Positions 1 to 9,090 of a stretch of DNA of 47,065 bases are shown here, piece after piece. The stretch spans positions 1 through 47,065 of the forward strand of contig JAABQI010000251.1 in the NCBI GenBank assembly GCA_011391545.1. The letters are read 5' to 3'. The translations under genes were made by a program, and so were the position numbers. The notes beneath the pieces were generated by a model. That model searched no databases. It was not told where the DNA came from and worked only from the letters and a program-made list of their open reading frames with translations. Source of the DNA: Rhodoferax sp. GTDB lineage: Bacteria; Pseudomonadota; Gammaproteobacteria; Burkholderiales; Burkholderiaceae_C. The stretch's first letter is position 1; each line of letters begins with the position of its first letter.

Positions 1-31
1 ATGGATGGCCGCGCTACGCTCGCAATGACAG
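1..31. repeat. Right arm of dispersed palindromic repeat (truncated by window edge)
   Basis: atggatggccgcgctacgctcgcaatgaca matches catggactgccgcgctgcgctcgcagtgacg at 32711-32741 and copies at 9831 and 14521. Confidence 0.6.
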
Positions 32-74
32 CCAGAGTGCATCTTTCGCGTCCATCATGCTTGCCCGACAGGCC

Positions 75-884
75 TCAAGCCAGCCAGCGTTTGCGGCGTT
101 TGTAGCTCTTGACATCCTTGAAGCTCTTGCGCTCGCCACCGCCCATGCCCAGGTAAAACTCTTTCACATCCTCGTTGTTGGCCAGGTCGCTGGCCACGCC
201 GTCCATCACGACACGGCCCGACTCCATGATGTAGCCGTAGTCGGCGTATTTGAGGGCCATGTTGGTGTTCTGCTCGGCCAGCAAGAACGTGACCTTTTCG
301 CGCACGTTGAGGTCTTTCACGATCTCAAACACTTCCTGCACGATCTGCGGCGCCAGTCCCATGGAGGGCTCGTCGAGCAGCACCATGCTGGGGTTGGTCA
401 TGAGCGCGCGGCCAATGGCGCACATCTGCTGCTCGCCGCCCGAGGTGTAGGCCGCCTGGCTGGTGCGCCTTGTTTTAAGGCGCGGGAAATAGGTGTACAC
501 CTTCTCCAGGTTGGCGGCAATTTCGCCCTTGTCCTTGCGCGTGTAGCTGCCGGTGAGCAGGTTTTCCTCGATGGTCAGGTGGGCAAAACAATGGCGCCCT
601 TCCATCACCTGCACCACGCCGCGCTGCACCAAGTCGGCGGGTGACAAATTCTCGATGCGCTCGCCGCGCAACTCGATCGAGCCCTTGGTGACCTCGCCGC
701 GCTCGCCGCGCAGCAGGTTGGACACCGCGCGCAGCGTGGTCGTCTTGCCCGCGCCGTTGCCGCCCAGAATGGCCACGATCTTGCCCTCGGGTACGTTCAG
801 GGACACGCCCTTGAGCACCAGAATGACGTGGTTGTAAATGACCTCGATGCCATTGACGTTGAGAACGATGTTTGTAGCTTCCAT
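75..884 (-). CDS. livF: Branched-chain amino acid-type ABC transporter ATP-binding protein (LivF-like)
   Basis: Walker A GGNGAGKTT, LLDEPSMGLAP, C-terminal LivF-like extension; in a cluster with the other liv-type components. Confidence 0.9.
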   Translation of the reverse strand: MEATNIVLNVNGIEVIYNHVILVLKGVSLNVPEGKIVAILGGNGAGKTTTLRAVSNLLRGERGEVTKGSIELRGERIENLSPADLVQRGVVQVMEGRHCFAHLTIEENLLTGSYTRKDKGEIAANLEKVYTYFPRLKTRRTSQAAYTSGGEQQMCAIGRALMTNPSMVLLDEPSMGLAPQIVQEVFEIVKDLNVREKVTFLLAEQNTNMALKYADYGYIMESGRVVMDGVASDLANNEDVKEFYLGMGGGERKSFKDVKSYKRRKRWLA

Positions 885-899
885 ATTTCCTTGCCTTCA

Positions 900-958
900 C
901 CAATAGGCAGCCCAGCACGCAAGGCTGCCTATTGGCATCCCGGGCCAGGCCGGGATGC
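900..958 (-). promoter_or_regulatory. Two tandem strong hairpins between substrate-binding-protein gene and livF-like gene
   Basis: ccaataggcagcc(900-912)/ggctgcctattgg(923-935), perfect 13-bp stem; gcatcccgg(935-943)/ccgggatgc(950-958), perfect 9-bp stem; no U tract. Confidence 0.75.
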
Positions 959-968
959 GCTCATTTCA

Positions 969-2297
969 TCAGGACTGGCAGTCCGCCGGGGCGCGGCGGG
1001 TCATCTTCTTGTCAGCCAGATACTTGTCAGCACCGGCCTTGATCATGGGCTTGAGAATCTGCTCATCGGCCTGGATGAAGTCAGACACGAAGCTCCATTT
1101 GCTGCCGCTCCAGGTCTGCACGCGCGCTGCGGTAGAACCCATGTGGTCAGCACACGAGGTGGACAGGGGCCGCATGACGCCGGTGAACCCGAGCGCGTCC
1201 AGCCGCTTCTGGTCGAGCGCCAGGTTCTCCATGCCCCAGCGCACCTGCTCACCGGTCATGACCTTGCCTTTGCCAAAGCGCTCCTGGGCACGGCGAACGG
1301 CTTCAACGCTCAGCATTGAAATGATCGCGCCGCGGGTGTACAGCACCTGGCCGACCTCGTCTTTCGGACCACTGCCCTGGCCCTTGGCGTGCACCAGTTT
1401 CAGGATGTCCTGAATGAACTTGGGCTCCTGACCCGACGTGTTGAGCGCCAGGGCGTTGTAGCCTTTGGCACCCTCACCCACGTCCTTGACGTCAGGCTCG
1501 GCACCGGCCCACCACACGCCATACATCTTGTCACGCGGGTAACCCGTGGCCTGGGCTTCCTTGAGGGCGGTGGAGTTCATCACGCCCCAGCCCCACAGCA
1601 TCACGTAGTCGGGGCGGGACTGGCGCACTTGCAGCCAGGTGGCTTTTTGGTCGACGCCCGGCGCTGTCACTGGCAACAGCTGCAAATCAAAGCCATGCAT
1701 GCGGGCGCGCTCCTGCAGCAAGGGAATAGGTTCTTTGCCGAAAGGTGAATCGTGGTAAACCAAGGCAATTTTCTTGCCCTTGAGTTTGTCCAGCCCGCCT
1801 TCCTTTTTACCCAGGTGCTGAACCAGAATGTCAGCGCCGGTCCAGTAGCTGCCCATCAAGGGGAAATTCCACTTGAAGGCCATCCCGTCCTGTGCCACGG
1901 ACAGGCCATAGCCCAAGGTGATCAGGGGGATCTTGTCGTTGGGCGCTTTTTCGGTCAGCGCAAAGGTGATGCCGGTGGATTGCGGGTCAAAAGCGGTCAC
2001 GCCGGGGCGGCTCTTGAGGCGCTCATAACACTCCACGCCGCGGTCGGTGGCGTAGCCGGTTTCGCATTCCTCAAAGGTGATCTTGACGCCATTGATACCG
2101 CCATCGCGGGCGTTGATCATCTTCAGGTAATCCTGCTTGCCGTTGGCCCACGGCACGCCATTGGGTGCGTAGGGGCCGGTACGGTAAGACAGCAAGGGAA
2201 AGAACTGTTCCTTGGCCTGAGCAAAGGCACTGGTTGACAGCGTCGAAGCGCCAGCCACCACAGCCGCAACAGCCAGCATCAAATGACGAATTTTCAT
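969..2297 (-). CDS. ABC transporter substrate-binding protein (branched-chain amino acid/aromatic type, periplasmic)
   Basis: Signal peptide MKIRHLMLAVAAVVAGASTLSTSAFAQA; Peripla_BP-type sequence; between liv permease and ATPase genes. Confidence 0.88.
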   Translation of the reverse strand: MKIRHLMLAVAAVVAGASTLSTSAFAQAKEQFFPLLSYRTGPYAPNGVPWANGKQDYLKMINARDGGINGVKITFEECETGYATDRGVECYERLKSRPGVTAFDPQSTGITFALTEKAPNDKIPLITLGYGLSVAQDGMAFKWNFPLMGSYWTGADILVQHLGKKEGGLDKLKGKKIALVYHDSPFGKEPIPLLQERARMHGFDLQLLPVTAPGVDQKATWLQVRQSRPDYVMLWGWGVMNSTALKEAQATGYPRDKMYGVWWAGAEPDVKDVGEGAKGYNALALNTSGQEPKFIQDILKLVHAKGQGSGPKDEVGQVLYTRGAIISMLSVEAVRRAQERFGKGKVMTGEQVRWGMENLALDQKRLDALGFTGVMRPLSTSCADHMGSTAARVQTWSGSKWSFVSDFIQADEQILKPMIKAGADKYLADKKMTRRAPADCQS

Positions 2298-2336
2298 TGT
2301 TGTCTCCTGAAATATTTAAAAAAGAACTACCGGGTG

Positions 2337-2366
2337 AAAAAAACGCACTGACACCTGCTCAGTGCG
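2337..2366 (-). terminator. Intrinsic terminator/attenuator between livM-like gene and substrate-binding-protein gene
   Basis: Minus strand CGCACTGA-N7-TCAGTGCG followed by TTTTTTT (plus-strand A-run 2337-2343); overlaps the livM stop codon. Confidence 0.75.
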
Positions 2367-3435
2367 GGAAAGGCCAAAGGCGCAACTTTTGTTTGGCCGT
2401 TGACCACAGCTTGGCCAGCCCATGCGGTTCCACAATCAGGAACCACACAATCAGACCGCCAAAAATCATCAGTTCTGCATGGGCAACGCCCGCCGTCGAA
2501 ATCTCGATGCCGAAGAGGCCCAGAAACAAGGGCAGGAACTGGTTCAGAAAAATCGGCAACACCACTATGAACGCGGCACCAAAGAAGCTGCCCATGATGG
2601 ACCCCAGGCCACCAATGATGACCATGAACAACAGGCGAAACGATTGGTCCACTGAAAAGGCCGCCGGCTCCCAGGCACTCAGATAAACAAAGGCCCACAG
2701 GCCACCCGCGACACCGATGATGAACGAGCTCACCGCAAAAGCCGTGAGCTTGGCGAACATCGGACGGATGCCAATCACGCTGGCTGCCACGTCCATGTCA
2801 CGAATCGCCATCCACTCGCGACCAATGGCGCCGCGCACCAGATTCTTTGCCAGCAAGGCAATGACGGCCAGCAGCGCCAGGCAAAACAGGTACTTGCTGA
2901 CGGCGCTCTCGATCGGGAAACCGAACACCTGCAACTGGCTCACCGAGACCGAACCCGAGGGTGAATCCAGGGTGAACCACTTGATGCGCAGGAACATCCA
3001 GTCGCTGAAAAACTGAGCGGCCAAGGTGGCTACCGCCAGGTACAGCCCCTTGACGCGCAGGCTGGGCAAACCAAACATGATGCCAAAAAAAGTGGCGCAC
3101 ACCCCCCCCAGAATCAGGGCAGGAATCAGCGGCATACCTGGAATGCGGGCGTAAAAGTTGTAGGCCCCGTAGGCCCCAACGGCCATGAAAGCCCCCGAAC
3201 CCAATGAAATCTGGCCGCAGTAGCCCACCAGGATATTGACGCCAAGGGCGGCCAGCGACATGATCACAAACGGAATCAGAATGGCGCGAAACAGGTAGTC
3301 GCTGGCAAGCATCGGCACGGCCACAAAAGCAATCAGCAAAATCAGGCCCATGGCAATGCGGTCTTGCCGGATCGGAAGAATCTGCTGATCAGCCCGGTAA
3401 GAGGTTTTAAATTGGCCGTTTTCTCTGTAAAACAT
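2359..3435 (-). CDS. livM: Branched-chain amino acid-type ABC transporter permease (LivM-like)
   Basis: Multi-TM protein with NILVGYCGQISLGSGAFMAVGAYGAY motif. Confidence 0.9.
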   Translation of the reverse strand: MFYRENGQFKTSYRADQQILPIRQDRIAMGLILLIAFVAVPMLASDYLFRAILIPFVIMSLAALGVNILVGYCGQISLGSGAFMAVGAYGAYNFYARIPGMPLIPALILGGVCATFFGIMFGLPSLRVKGLYLAVATLAAQFFSDWMFLRIKWFTLDSPSGSVSVSQLQVFGFPIESAVSKYLFCLALLAVIALLAKNLVRGAIGREWMAIRDMDVAASVIGIRPMFAKLTAFAVSSFIIGVAGGLWAFVYLSAWEPAAFSVDQSFRLLFMVIIGGLGSIMGSFFGAAFIVVLPIFLNQFLPLFLGLFGIEISTAGVAHAELMIFGGLIVWFLIVEPHGLAKLWSTAKQKLRLWPFPH

Positions 3436-3444
3436 ATTTTTCTT

Positions 3445-4374
3445 TCAGACGCGGTCAATGATCTTTTCGCCAAACAACCCTTGCGGACGAATCAGCAGGA
3501 AACCCAGCGCCAGCACATAGGCAAACCAGATCTCAATGCCGCCCCCCACGTACGGGCCGAGGAACACTTCCGACAGCTTCTCGCCCACGCCAATGATCAA
3601 GCCACCGATGATGGCGCCCGGCACGGAGGTCAGGCCACCCAGAATCACAACAGGCAGAGCGCGCAAGGCCACGGTGGCGAGCGAAAACTGCACCCCCAGC
3701 TTGCTGCCCCAGATCATGCCGGCCACCAGGGCCACCACGCCGGCCACACACCACACAATGACCCAGATGCGGTTCAGCGGAATGCCAATACTTTGGGCCG
3801 CCTGGTGGTCGTCTGCCACGGCGCGCAAGGCCCGGCCGGTGGAAGTTTTCTGGAAGAAAACGCTCAGCACAGCCACCAGCACGGCGGCAATCATGGCGGC
3901 GTACAAGTCTTCCTTGTTGATCAGAATGCCGCCAGGAAACACCGACTCCAGCCAAAACACAGGGTCTTTCGGCATGCCGATGTCAATCTTGTAAATGCTG
4001 CCGCCGAAAATGGTTTGACCCAGGCCTTCCAGAAAGTAGGCTATGCCCAGCGTGGCCATCAACAAGGTCGTGCCCTCCTGATTGACAAGATGGCGCAGCG
4101 CCAGACGCTCGATCAGCCAGGCCACGACAAACATGACCAAACCCGCCAGCACAAAGGCCAGCAGGTTGGCCAGCAGCAGTTGATCACCCCCAAGCCAGAC
4201 CCCGATCCACTCGGAAAACCGCGCCATCGCCAACGCCGCAAACAGCACCATGGCGCCTTGCGCAAAGTTGAACACGCCAGAGGCCTTGTAGATCAGCACA
4301 AAGCCCAAGGCGACCAGCGAATACAGCATGCCGGCCATTAAGCCGCCGAGCAATGTTTCAAGAAAAAATGCCAT
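3445..4374 (-). CDS. livH: Branched-chain amino acid-type ABC transporter permease (LivH-like)
   Basis: Multi-TM, GVFNFAQGAMVLFAAL and PGAIIGGLIIGVGE motifs. Confidence 0.9.
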   Translation of the reverse strand: MAFFLETLLGGLMAGMLYSLVALGFVLIYKASGVFNFAQGAMVLFAALAMARFSEWIGVWLGGDQLLLANLLAFVLAGLVMFVVAWLIERLALRHLVNQEGTTLLMATLGIAYFLEGLGQTIFGGSIYKIDIGMPKDPVFWLESVFPGGILINKEDLYAAMIAAVLVAVLSVFFQKTSTGRALRAVADDHQAAQSIGIPLNRIWVIVWCVAGVVALVAGMIWGSKLGVQFSLATVALRALPVVILGGLTSVPGAIIGGLIIGVGEKLSEVFLGPYVGGGIEIWFAYVLALGFLLIRPQGLFGEKIIDRV

Positions 4375-4376
4375 GG

Positions 4377-5159
4377 TTAGTGTCCTGTTCCAAGGTATGC
4401 GCTGATCACTTCTTCGTTGCCGCGAACTTCGTCCGGCGTGCCGTCGCCAATCTTCTTGCCGTAGTCCAGCACCACCACGCGGTCGCTGATGTCCATCACC
4501 ACCCCCATGTCGTGCTCGATCAGCACAATGGTGGTGCCAAATTCTTCGTTGACGTCGAGCACAAAGCGGCTCATGTCCTGCTTTTCTTCCACGTTCATGC
4601 CGGCCATGGGCTCGTCGAGCAACAGCAATTGCGGCTCCATCGCCAGGGCACGCCCCAGGTCGACGCGCTTTTGCAGGCCGTAGGGCAACTGGCCCACCGG
4701 GGTTTTGCGAAACGCCTGGATTTCCAGGAAGTCGATGATGTGCTCGACAAACTCGCGGTGCATTTCTTCCTCGCGCTGGGCCGGGCCGATGCGCAGCGCC
4801 TGCAGGAACAGATTGCTTTTGATCTTCAGGTTGCGCCCTGTCATGATGTTGTCGATCACGCTCATGCCCTTGAACAGCGCCAGGTTCTGAAAGGTGCGCC
4901 CAATGCCCATGCTGGCCACCTGATAGCTGTCCATGTGGCTGAAGGTCTGGCCCTTGAACGTGATCGCGCCCTCTTGCGGTCGATACACGCCGTTGATGCA
5001 GTTCAGCATGGAGCTTTTGCCCGCGCCGTTGGGGCCGATGATGGCGCGCACCTCATGCTCGCGCACGTCGAAAGAAATGTCGGTCAGCGCCTTGACGCCG
5101 CCAAAACTTAAAGAGATGTTTTTGACATCAAGAACGATGTCGCCGATTTGTTTGCTCAT
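4377..5159 (-). CDS. livG: Branched-chain amino acid-type ABC transporter ATP-binding protein (LivG-like)
   Basis: Walker A GPNGAGKSS, LLLLDEPMAGMNVEEKQDM, LIEHDMGVVMDISDRV. Confidence 0.9.
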   Translation of the reverse strand: MSKQIGDIVLDVKNISLSFGGVKALTDISFDVREHEVRAIIGPNGAGKSSMLNCINGVYRPQEGAITFKGQTFSHMDSYQVASMGIGRTFQNLALFKGMSVIDNIMTGRNLKIKSNLFLQALRIGPAQREEEMHREFVEHIIDFLEIQAFRKTPVGQLPYGLQKRVDLGRALAMEPQLLLLDEPMAGMNVEEKQDMSRFVLDVNEEFGTTIVLIEHDMGVVMDISDRVVVLDYGKKIGDGTPDEVRGNEEVISAYLGTGH

Positions 5160-7102
5160 GCTGCCGCCTTGACGGGAGTGAAAGTTTTGGCATCGTCAAT
5201 GCGCAGCGTGGCGCTGACGCTGCCAGTGCGGCCGTCCTCGAACTTGACCTGGGTTTCGATGTACTGGCTGGTCTTGCCGCCGTACAGCGCGTCGATCAGC
5301 ACGTTGTATTTCTCGGCGATGAAGCCGCGGCGCACCTTGTTGGTCCGCGTCAGTTCGCCGTCATCGGCGTCGAGCTCCTTGTGCAGCACAAGGAAGCGGC
5401 TCACCTGGCTGCCGGCCAGCAGGGTGTCCACGCTCAGGTCGGCGTTGACCTTTTCCACGCATTCCTTGATGAGCTGATAGACCTCGGGTTTTTGCGCCAG
5501 GTCGGTGTAGCCGGCGTAGGGCAGGTTGCGCCGCTCGGCCCAGTTGCCCACCGCGTCGAAGTCGATGTTGATCATCACGCACACCTTTTCGCGACCGTCG
5601 CCGTAGGCCACCACTTCCTTGATGTGCTGAAAAAACTTGAGCTTGTTTTCCACATACTTGGGCGCGAACATGGCGCCGTCATTGGCGCCGCCCTTGATGC
5701 GGCCCACGTCTTTCACGCGGTCGATGATCTTGAGGTGGCCGTGCGCGTCCAGAAAACCGGCGTCGCTGGTGTGGTACCAGCCGTCAGCGGTCAGCACCTC
5801 GGCCGTGGCCTCGGGATTCTTGAAGTAGCCTTTGAGCAGGCCTGGCGACTTGACCAGAATCTCGCCGTTGTCGGCCACCTTGATCTCGACGCCCTTGCAG
5901 GGCACACCCACGGTGTCGGCGCGGGCCTCGTGGTCGGGCTGCAGGCAAACAAACACGGCCGTTTCGGTGGAACCATACAACTGCTTCAGATTGACACCGA
6001 TCGAGCGGTAAAAACTGAACAGGTCGGGGCCAATGGCCTCGCCGGCGGTGTAGGCCACGCGCACGCGGCTGAAGCCCAGGCTGTTGCGCAACGGGCCATA
6101 CACCATGAAGTTGCCCAGCGTGTACAGCACGCGGTCCGCCAGACCGACCGATTTGCCGTCCATCAGCGTCGGGCCGACGCGCTGGGCCACACTCATGAAG
6201 TACTGGAACATCTTGCGCTTGATGAAACCCGCGTCTTCCATGCGGATCATCACGCTGGTCAGCAAACCTTCAAACACCCGCGGCGGCGCAAAGTAATAAG
6301 TGGGTCCGATTTCCTTCAGGTCGATCGTGACCGTGGCGGCCGACTCCGGGCAGTTCACCACATAACCGCAGCTCAGCCACTGGGCATAGCTGAAGATGTT
6401 TTGACCGATCCAGGCCGGCGGCAGGTAGGCCAGCACATCTTCGGCATGGGTCAGCTTGTCAAACTCGGCACCGGCGCGGGCGCGATTGAGCAGCGTGTCG
6501 TGCGTGTGCACCACGCCCTTGGGGTTGCCGGTGGTGCCTGAAGTAAAGAACAGCGAGGCCACGTCGTCGGGCTTGACGCTGTCCACGGCCGCCTTGAAAA
6601 AGCCCGGGTTTTGCGCCGCAAAAGCCTTGCCCTCGGCGATCAAATCGTCGAGCGACTGCAAACCGGGTTCGTCGTAATTGCGCAGGCCGCGCGGGTCGTC
6701 AAAATAGAGGTTGGAAATTTGCGGGCACTGGTCGCGAATCTCGAGCAGCTTGTCCACCTGCTCCTGGTCTTCGGCAAAGGCAAAACAAACGTCGGCATTG
6801 TTGATCGGAAACACGCACTCGGGCGCCGCCGCATCCTGGTACAGGGCAATCGGCACCGCACCCAGCGCCTGCACTGCCAGCATGGTGGCATACAGGCGCG
6901 GGCGGTTGGCGCCGATCACCACCATGTGGTCGTGCTGGCGCAAACCCGCCTGATGCAGCCCGCAAGCCAGATGCTCCACCATCACGGCCAGGTCGGCCCA
7001 GGTGATGGCTTGCCAGATGCCGTACTCTTTTTCACGCATGGCCGCGTCCCCGGGGCGCTGGGCGGCATGTTCTAACAGTAATCGCGGAAACGTCGTTTGC
7101 AT
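5156..7102 (-). CDS. AMP-dependent synthetase/ligase (long-chain acyl-CoA synthetase-like)
   Basis: SLFFTSGTTGNPKGVVHTHDT AMP-binding motif, YGSTE, GWYHTSDAGFLD; overlaps livG start; likely ATG at 7102 (MQTTFPRLLLEHAAQRPGDAAMREKEYGIW). Confidence 0.9.
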   Translation of the reverse strand: MQTTFPRLLLEHAAQRPGDAAMREKEYGIWQAITWADLAVMVEHLACGLHQAGLRQHDHMVVIGANRPRLYATMLAVQALGAVPIALYQDAAAPECVFPINNADVCFAFAEDQEQVDKLLEIRDQCPQISNLYFDDPRGLRNYDEPGLQSLDDLIAEGKAFAAQNPGFFKAAVDSVKPDDVASLFFTSGTTGNPKGVVHTHDTLLNRARAGAEFDKLTHAEDVLAYLPPAWIGQNIFSYAQWLSCGYVVNCPESAATVTIDLKEIGPTYYFAPPRVFEGLLTSVMIRMEDAGFIKRKMFQYFMSVAQRVGPTLMDGKSVGLADRVLYTLGNFMVYGPLRNSLGFSRVRVAYTAGEAIGPDLFSFYRSIGVNLKQLYGSTETAVFVCLQPDHEARADTVGVPCKGVEIKVADNGEILVKSPGLLKGYFKNPEATAEVLTADGWYHTSDAGFLDAHGHLKIIDRVKDVGRIKGGANDGAMFAPKYVENKLKFFQHIKEVVAYGDGREKVCVMINIDFDAVGNWAERRNLPYAGYTDLAQKPEVYQLIKECVEKVNADLSVDTLLAGSQVSRFLVLHKELDADDGELTRTNKVRRGFIAEKYNVLIDALYGGKTSQYIETQVKFEDGRTGSVSATLRIDDAKTFTPVKAAA

Positions 7103-7192
7103 CGCTACACCTTGTCTCTGAATCGGGGCAGCCCGGACAAATTGCCCATGCTGCTTAAGTGGGCGAATCATAAAACCCGATTTGACGTTATG

Positions 7193-7210
7193 TTGTCGTT
7201 TGGACGACAA
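7193..7210. promoter_or_regulatory. Candidate Crp/Fnr-family operator in divergent promoter region
   Basis: TTGTCGT-TTGG-ACGACAA perfect 7-bp arms; TGTCG-N6-CGACA geometry resembles TGTGA-N6-TCACA; 71 bp upstream of the Crp/Fnr gene start. Confidence 0.65.
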
Positions 7211-7280
7211 TTCAGGCATTTACAGGTAGGTGTTTTCCCTGCACCCATCGCCTCGCATTTCACCTACCAAGCCCGCCATC

Positions 7281-7988
7281 ATGAAGACCGAAGTCTCCCT
7301 GTTTCAACGCCGCCGCCCCTTGACGGCGACTGAGCTCGATGTGATTCCGTGGCTTAAATTGCTCTCTGCGTCAGAGCGGGAGCGGGCAGTGGAGGACCTC
7401 AAGATCGCCGATGCCGAGGCGGGCGACTTTGTCTGCCGCACCGGTCGCCCCGTGACCTACTGGTTCGGCGTGGTCGATGGCCTGCTGAAAATGAGCACCG
7501 ACAACATCGACGGGCAGACCATGACTTTCACCGGCATCCCGCCCGGCGGCTGGTTTGGCGAAGGCACGGCGCTCAAGCGCGAGAGCTACCGCTACAACAT
7601 CCAGGCGCTGCGCAAAAGCCTGGTGGCCGGCCTGCACGTCGACACCTTTCACTGGCTGCTGGACCACTCGATTGGCTTCAACCGCTTCGTCATGAACCAG
7701 CTGAACGAGCGGCTGGGCCAGTTCATTGCCGCGCGCGAAATTGACCGCATGACCAACCCCAACATCCGCGTGGCGCGCAGCCTGGCCGCTCTCTTCAACC
7801 CGGTGCTCTACCCCGGCCTGGGCACCGTGCTGCGCATCACCCAGCAGGAGCTCGCCTATCTGGTGGGCCTGTCGCGCCAGCGCGTCAATGAGGCCCTGAA
7901 TACGCTGGCGGCACAGGAGGCGATCCGGGTCGAATACGGTGGCCTGCGCGTGACCGATCTTCAGGCTTTGCGAGCCAACCATTTTTAA
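7281..7988 (+). CDS. Crp/Fnr family transcriptional regulator
   Basis: cNMP-binding-like domain and HTH ITQQELAYLVGLSRQRVNEALNTL; ATG at 7281. Confidence 0.88.
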   Translation: MKTEVSLFQRRRPLTATELDVIPWLKLLSASERERAVEDLKIADAEAGDFVCRTGRPVTYWFGVVDGLLKMSTDNIDGQTMTFTGIPPGGWFGEGTALKRESYRYNIQALRKSLVAGLHVDTFHWLLDHSIGFNRFVMNQLNERLGQFIAAREIDRMTNPNIRVARSLAALFNPVLYPGLGTVLRITQQELAYLVGLSRQRVNEALNTLAAQEAIRVEYGGLRVTDLQALRANHF

Positions 7989-8006
7989 TCTGAAAGGAGC
8001 ATGTGA

Positions 8007-8303
8007 ATGATTGATGGATTGATTGCCGGCCGCTTGATCGGCGACCCGGAGCGGCGCCAGGGCAAGGGCGACAGCACTTACGTGGTGGCCAAGGTGCGCG
8101 CTCAGAGCGGCGAAAACGAGCACCTGATGGTGAACCTGATCGCTTTTGACGACGTGCCCTGCGCCGTCTTGCTGGCGCTGCGCGACGGCGATTCGGTGGC
8201 CGCAGCGGGCTCCTTGAACCCCAAGGTCTGGACCGACAAGCAGGGCAACACCAAGCCCGCGCTGGACCTCGTGGCGCACCGGGTGCTCAGCACCGGATCC
8301 TGA
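8007..8303 (+). CDS. Small single-stranded DNA-binding-protein-like (OB-fold)
   Basis: 98 aa; MIDGLIAGRLIGDPERRQGKGDSTYVVAKVRAQ...SGSLNPKVWTDKQGNTKPALDLVAHRVLS resembles short SSB. Confidence 0.65.
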   Translation: MIDGLIAGRLIGDPERRQGKGDSTYVVAKVRAQSGENEHLMVNLIAFDDVPCAVLLALRDGDSVAAAGSLNPKVWTDKQGNTKPALDLVAHRVLSTGS

Positions 8304-8372
8304 ACCAGACCCAAGCGTGCTGCCCTGCCAATGGCGAAAATCCACGCAAGTCATCTTTGATGTGCTGTCACC

Positions 8373-9032
8373 ATGTCCCCACTTGAAAATCTGCCCAATC
8401 GCCAACCTGCTGTGCTTGAAGTCAACGGCCTGTGCTTTGCCTATCCGAAGCGCCCGCTGTTCAGCAGGCTGACGGCCAGCGTGCCGGGCGGGGTCTGCCT
8501 GGTGCTGGGCGGGGATGGCAGCGGGAAAACCACTTTGTTGCGTTTGCTGGCGGGTGAACTGGCGGCGCAGGCAGGCACGCTGCAGATCAACGGCGTGGCA
8601 CTGGCTGACCACGCAAGCGCTTACCGGGAACAGGTGTTCCGGGTCGATACACGCACAGTGGACTACGACCAGTTCACCGCGCTGCGCTACTTTGCCCTGC
8701 AGCGCCTGCGTTATCCCGGTTTCTTGCCGGCTGATTCCGCGGGCATGGCTGAATTGGTGGCTGGTTTGTCGCTGGCCGAGCACCTGGAGAAGCCACTTTA
8801 CATGCTGTCAACCGGCTCCAAACGCAAGGTCTGGCTGGCCGCCGCGTTCGCGGCGGGTGCGCCTGTCACCCTGCTGGACGACCCGTTTGCCGCGCTGGAC
8901 AAACCGTCGGTTTCCTTTGTGATGCGTTTTTTGTCGGGCGTGGCGAACGACCCAACGCACAGCTGGATCGTCGCGCACTACGACGTGCCGGTCGGTGTGC
9001 CACTGGCCAAGGTGATTGAACTACCTGACTGA
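8373..9032 (+). CDS. Stand-alone ABC transporter ATP-binding protein
   Basis: Walker A GGDGSGKTT, LSTGSKRKVWLAAAFAAGAPVTLLDDPFAALD; no adjacent permease. Confidence 0.8.
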   Translation: MSPLENLPNRQPAVLEVNGLCFAYPKRPLFSRLTASVPGGVCLVLGGDGSGKTTLLRLLAGELAAQAGTLQINGVALADHASAYREQVFRVDTRTVDYDQFTALRYFALQRLRYPGFLPADSAGMAELVAGLSLAEHLEKPLYMLSTGSKRKVWLAAAFAAGAPVTLLDDPFAALDKPSVSFVMRFLSGVANDPTHSWIVAHYDVPVGVPLAKVIELPD

Positions 9033-9090
9033 TAGGGTGTGTCTTGCTGTCATATCATTTGGCAAACTGTCAGTCTCACATATCACCTCC

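Noticed and set aside
3364-4341. 325-aa plus-strand ORF
   Set aside because: Antisense to livH-like gene, no recognisable domain
7371-8783. 470-aa minus-strand ORF
   Set aside because: Shadow ORF antisense to the Crp/Fnr, SSB-like and ABC genes; low-complexity His/Gln-rich translation typical of GC-rich antisense frames
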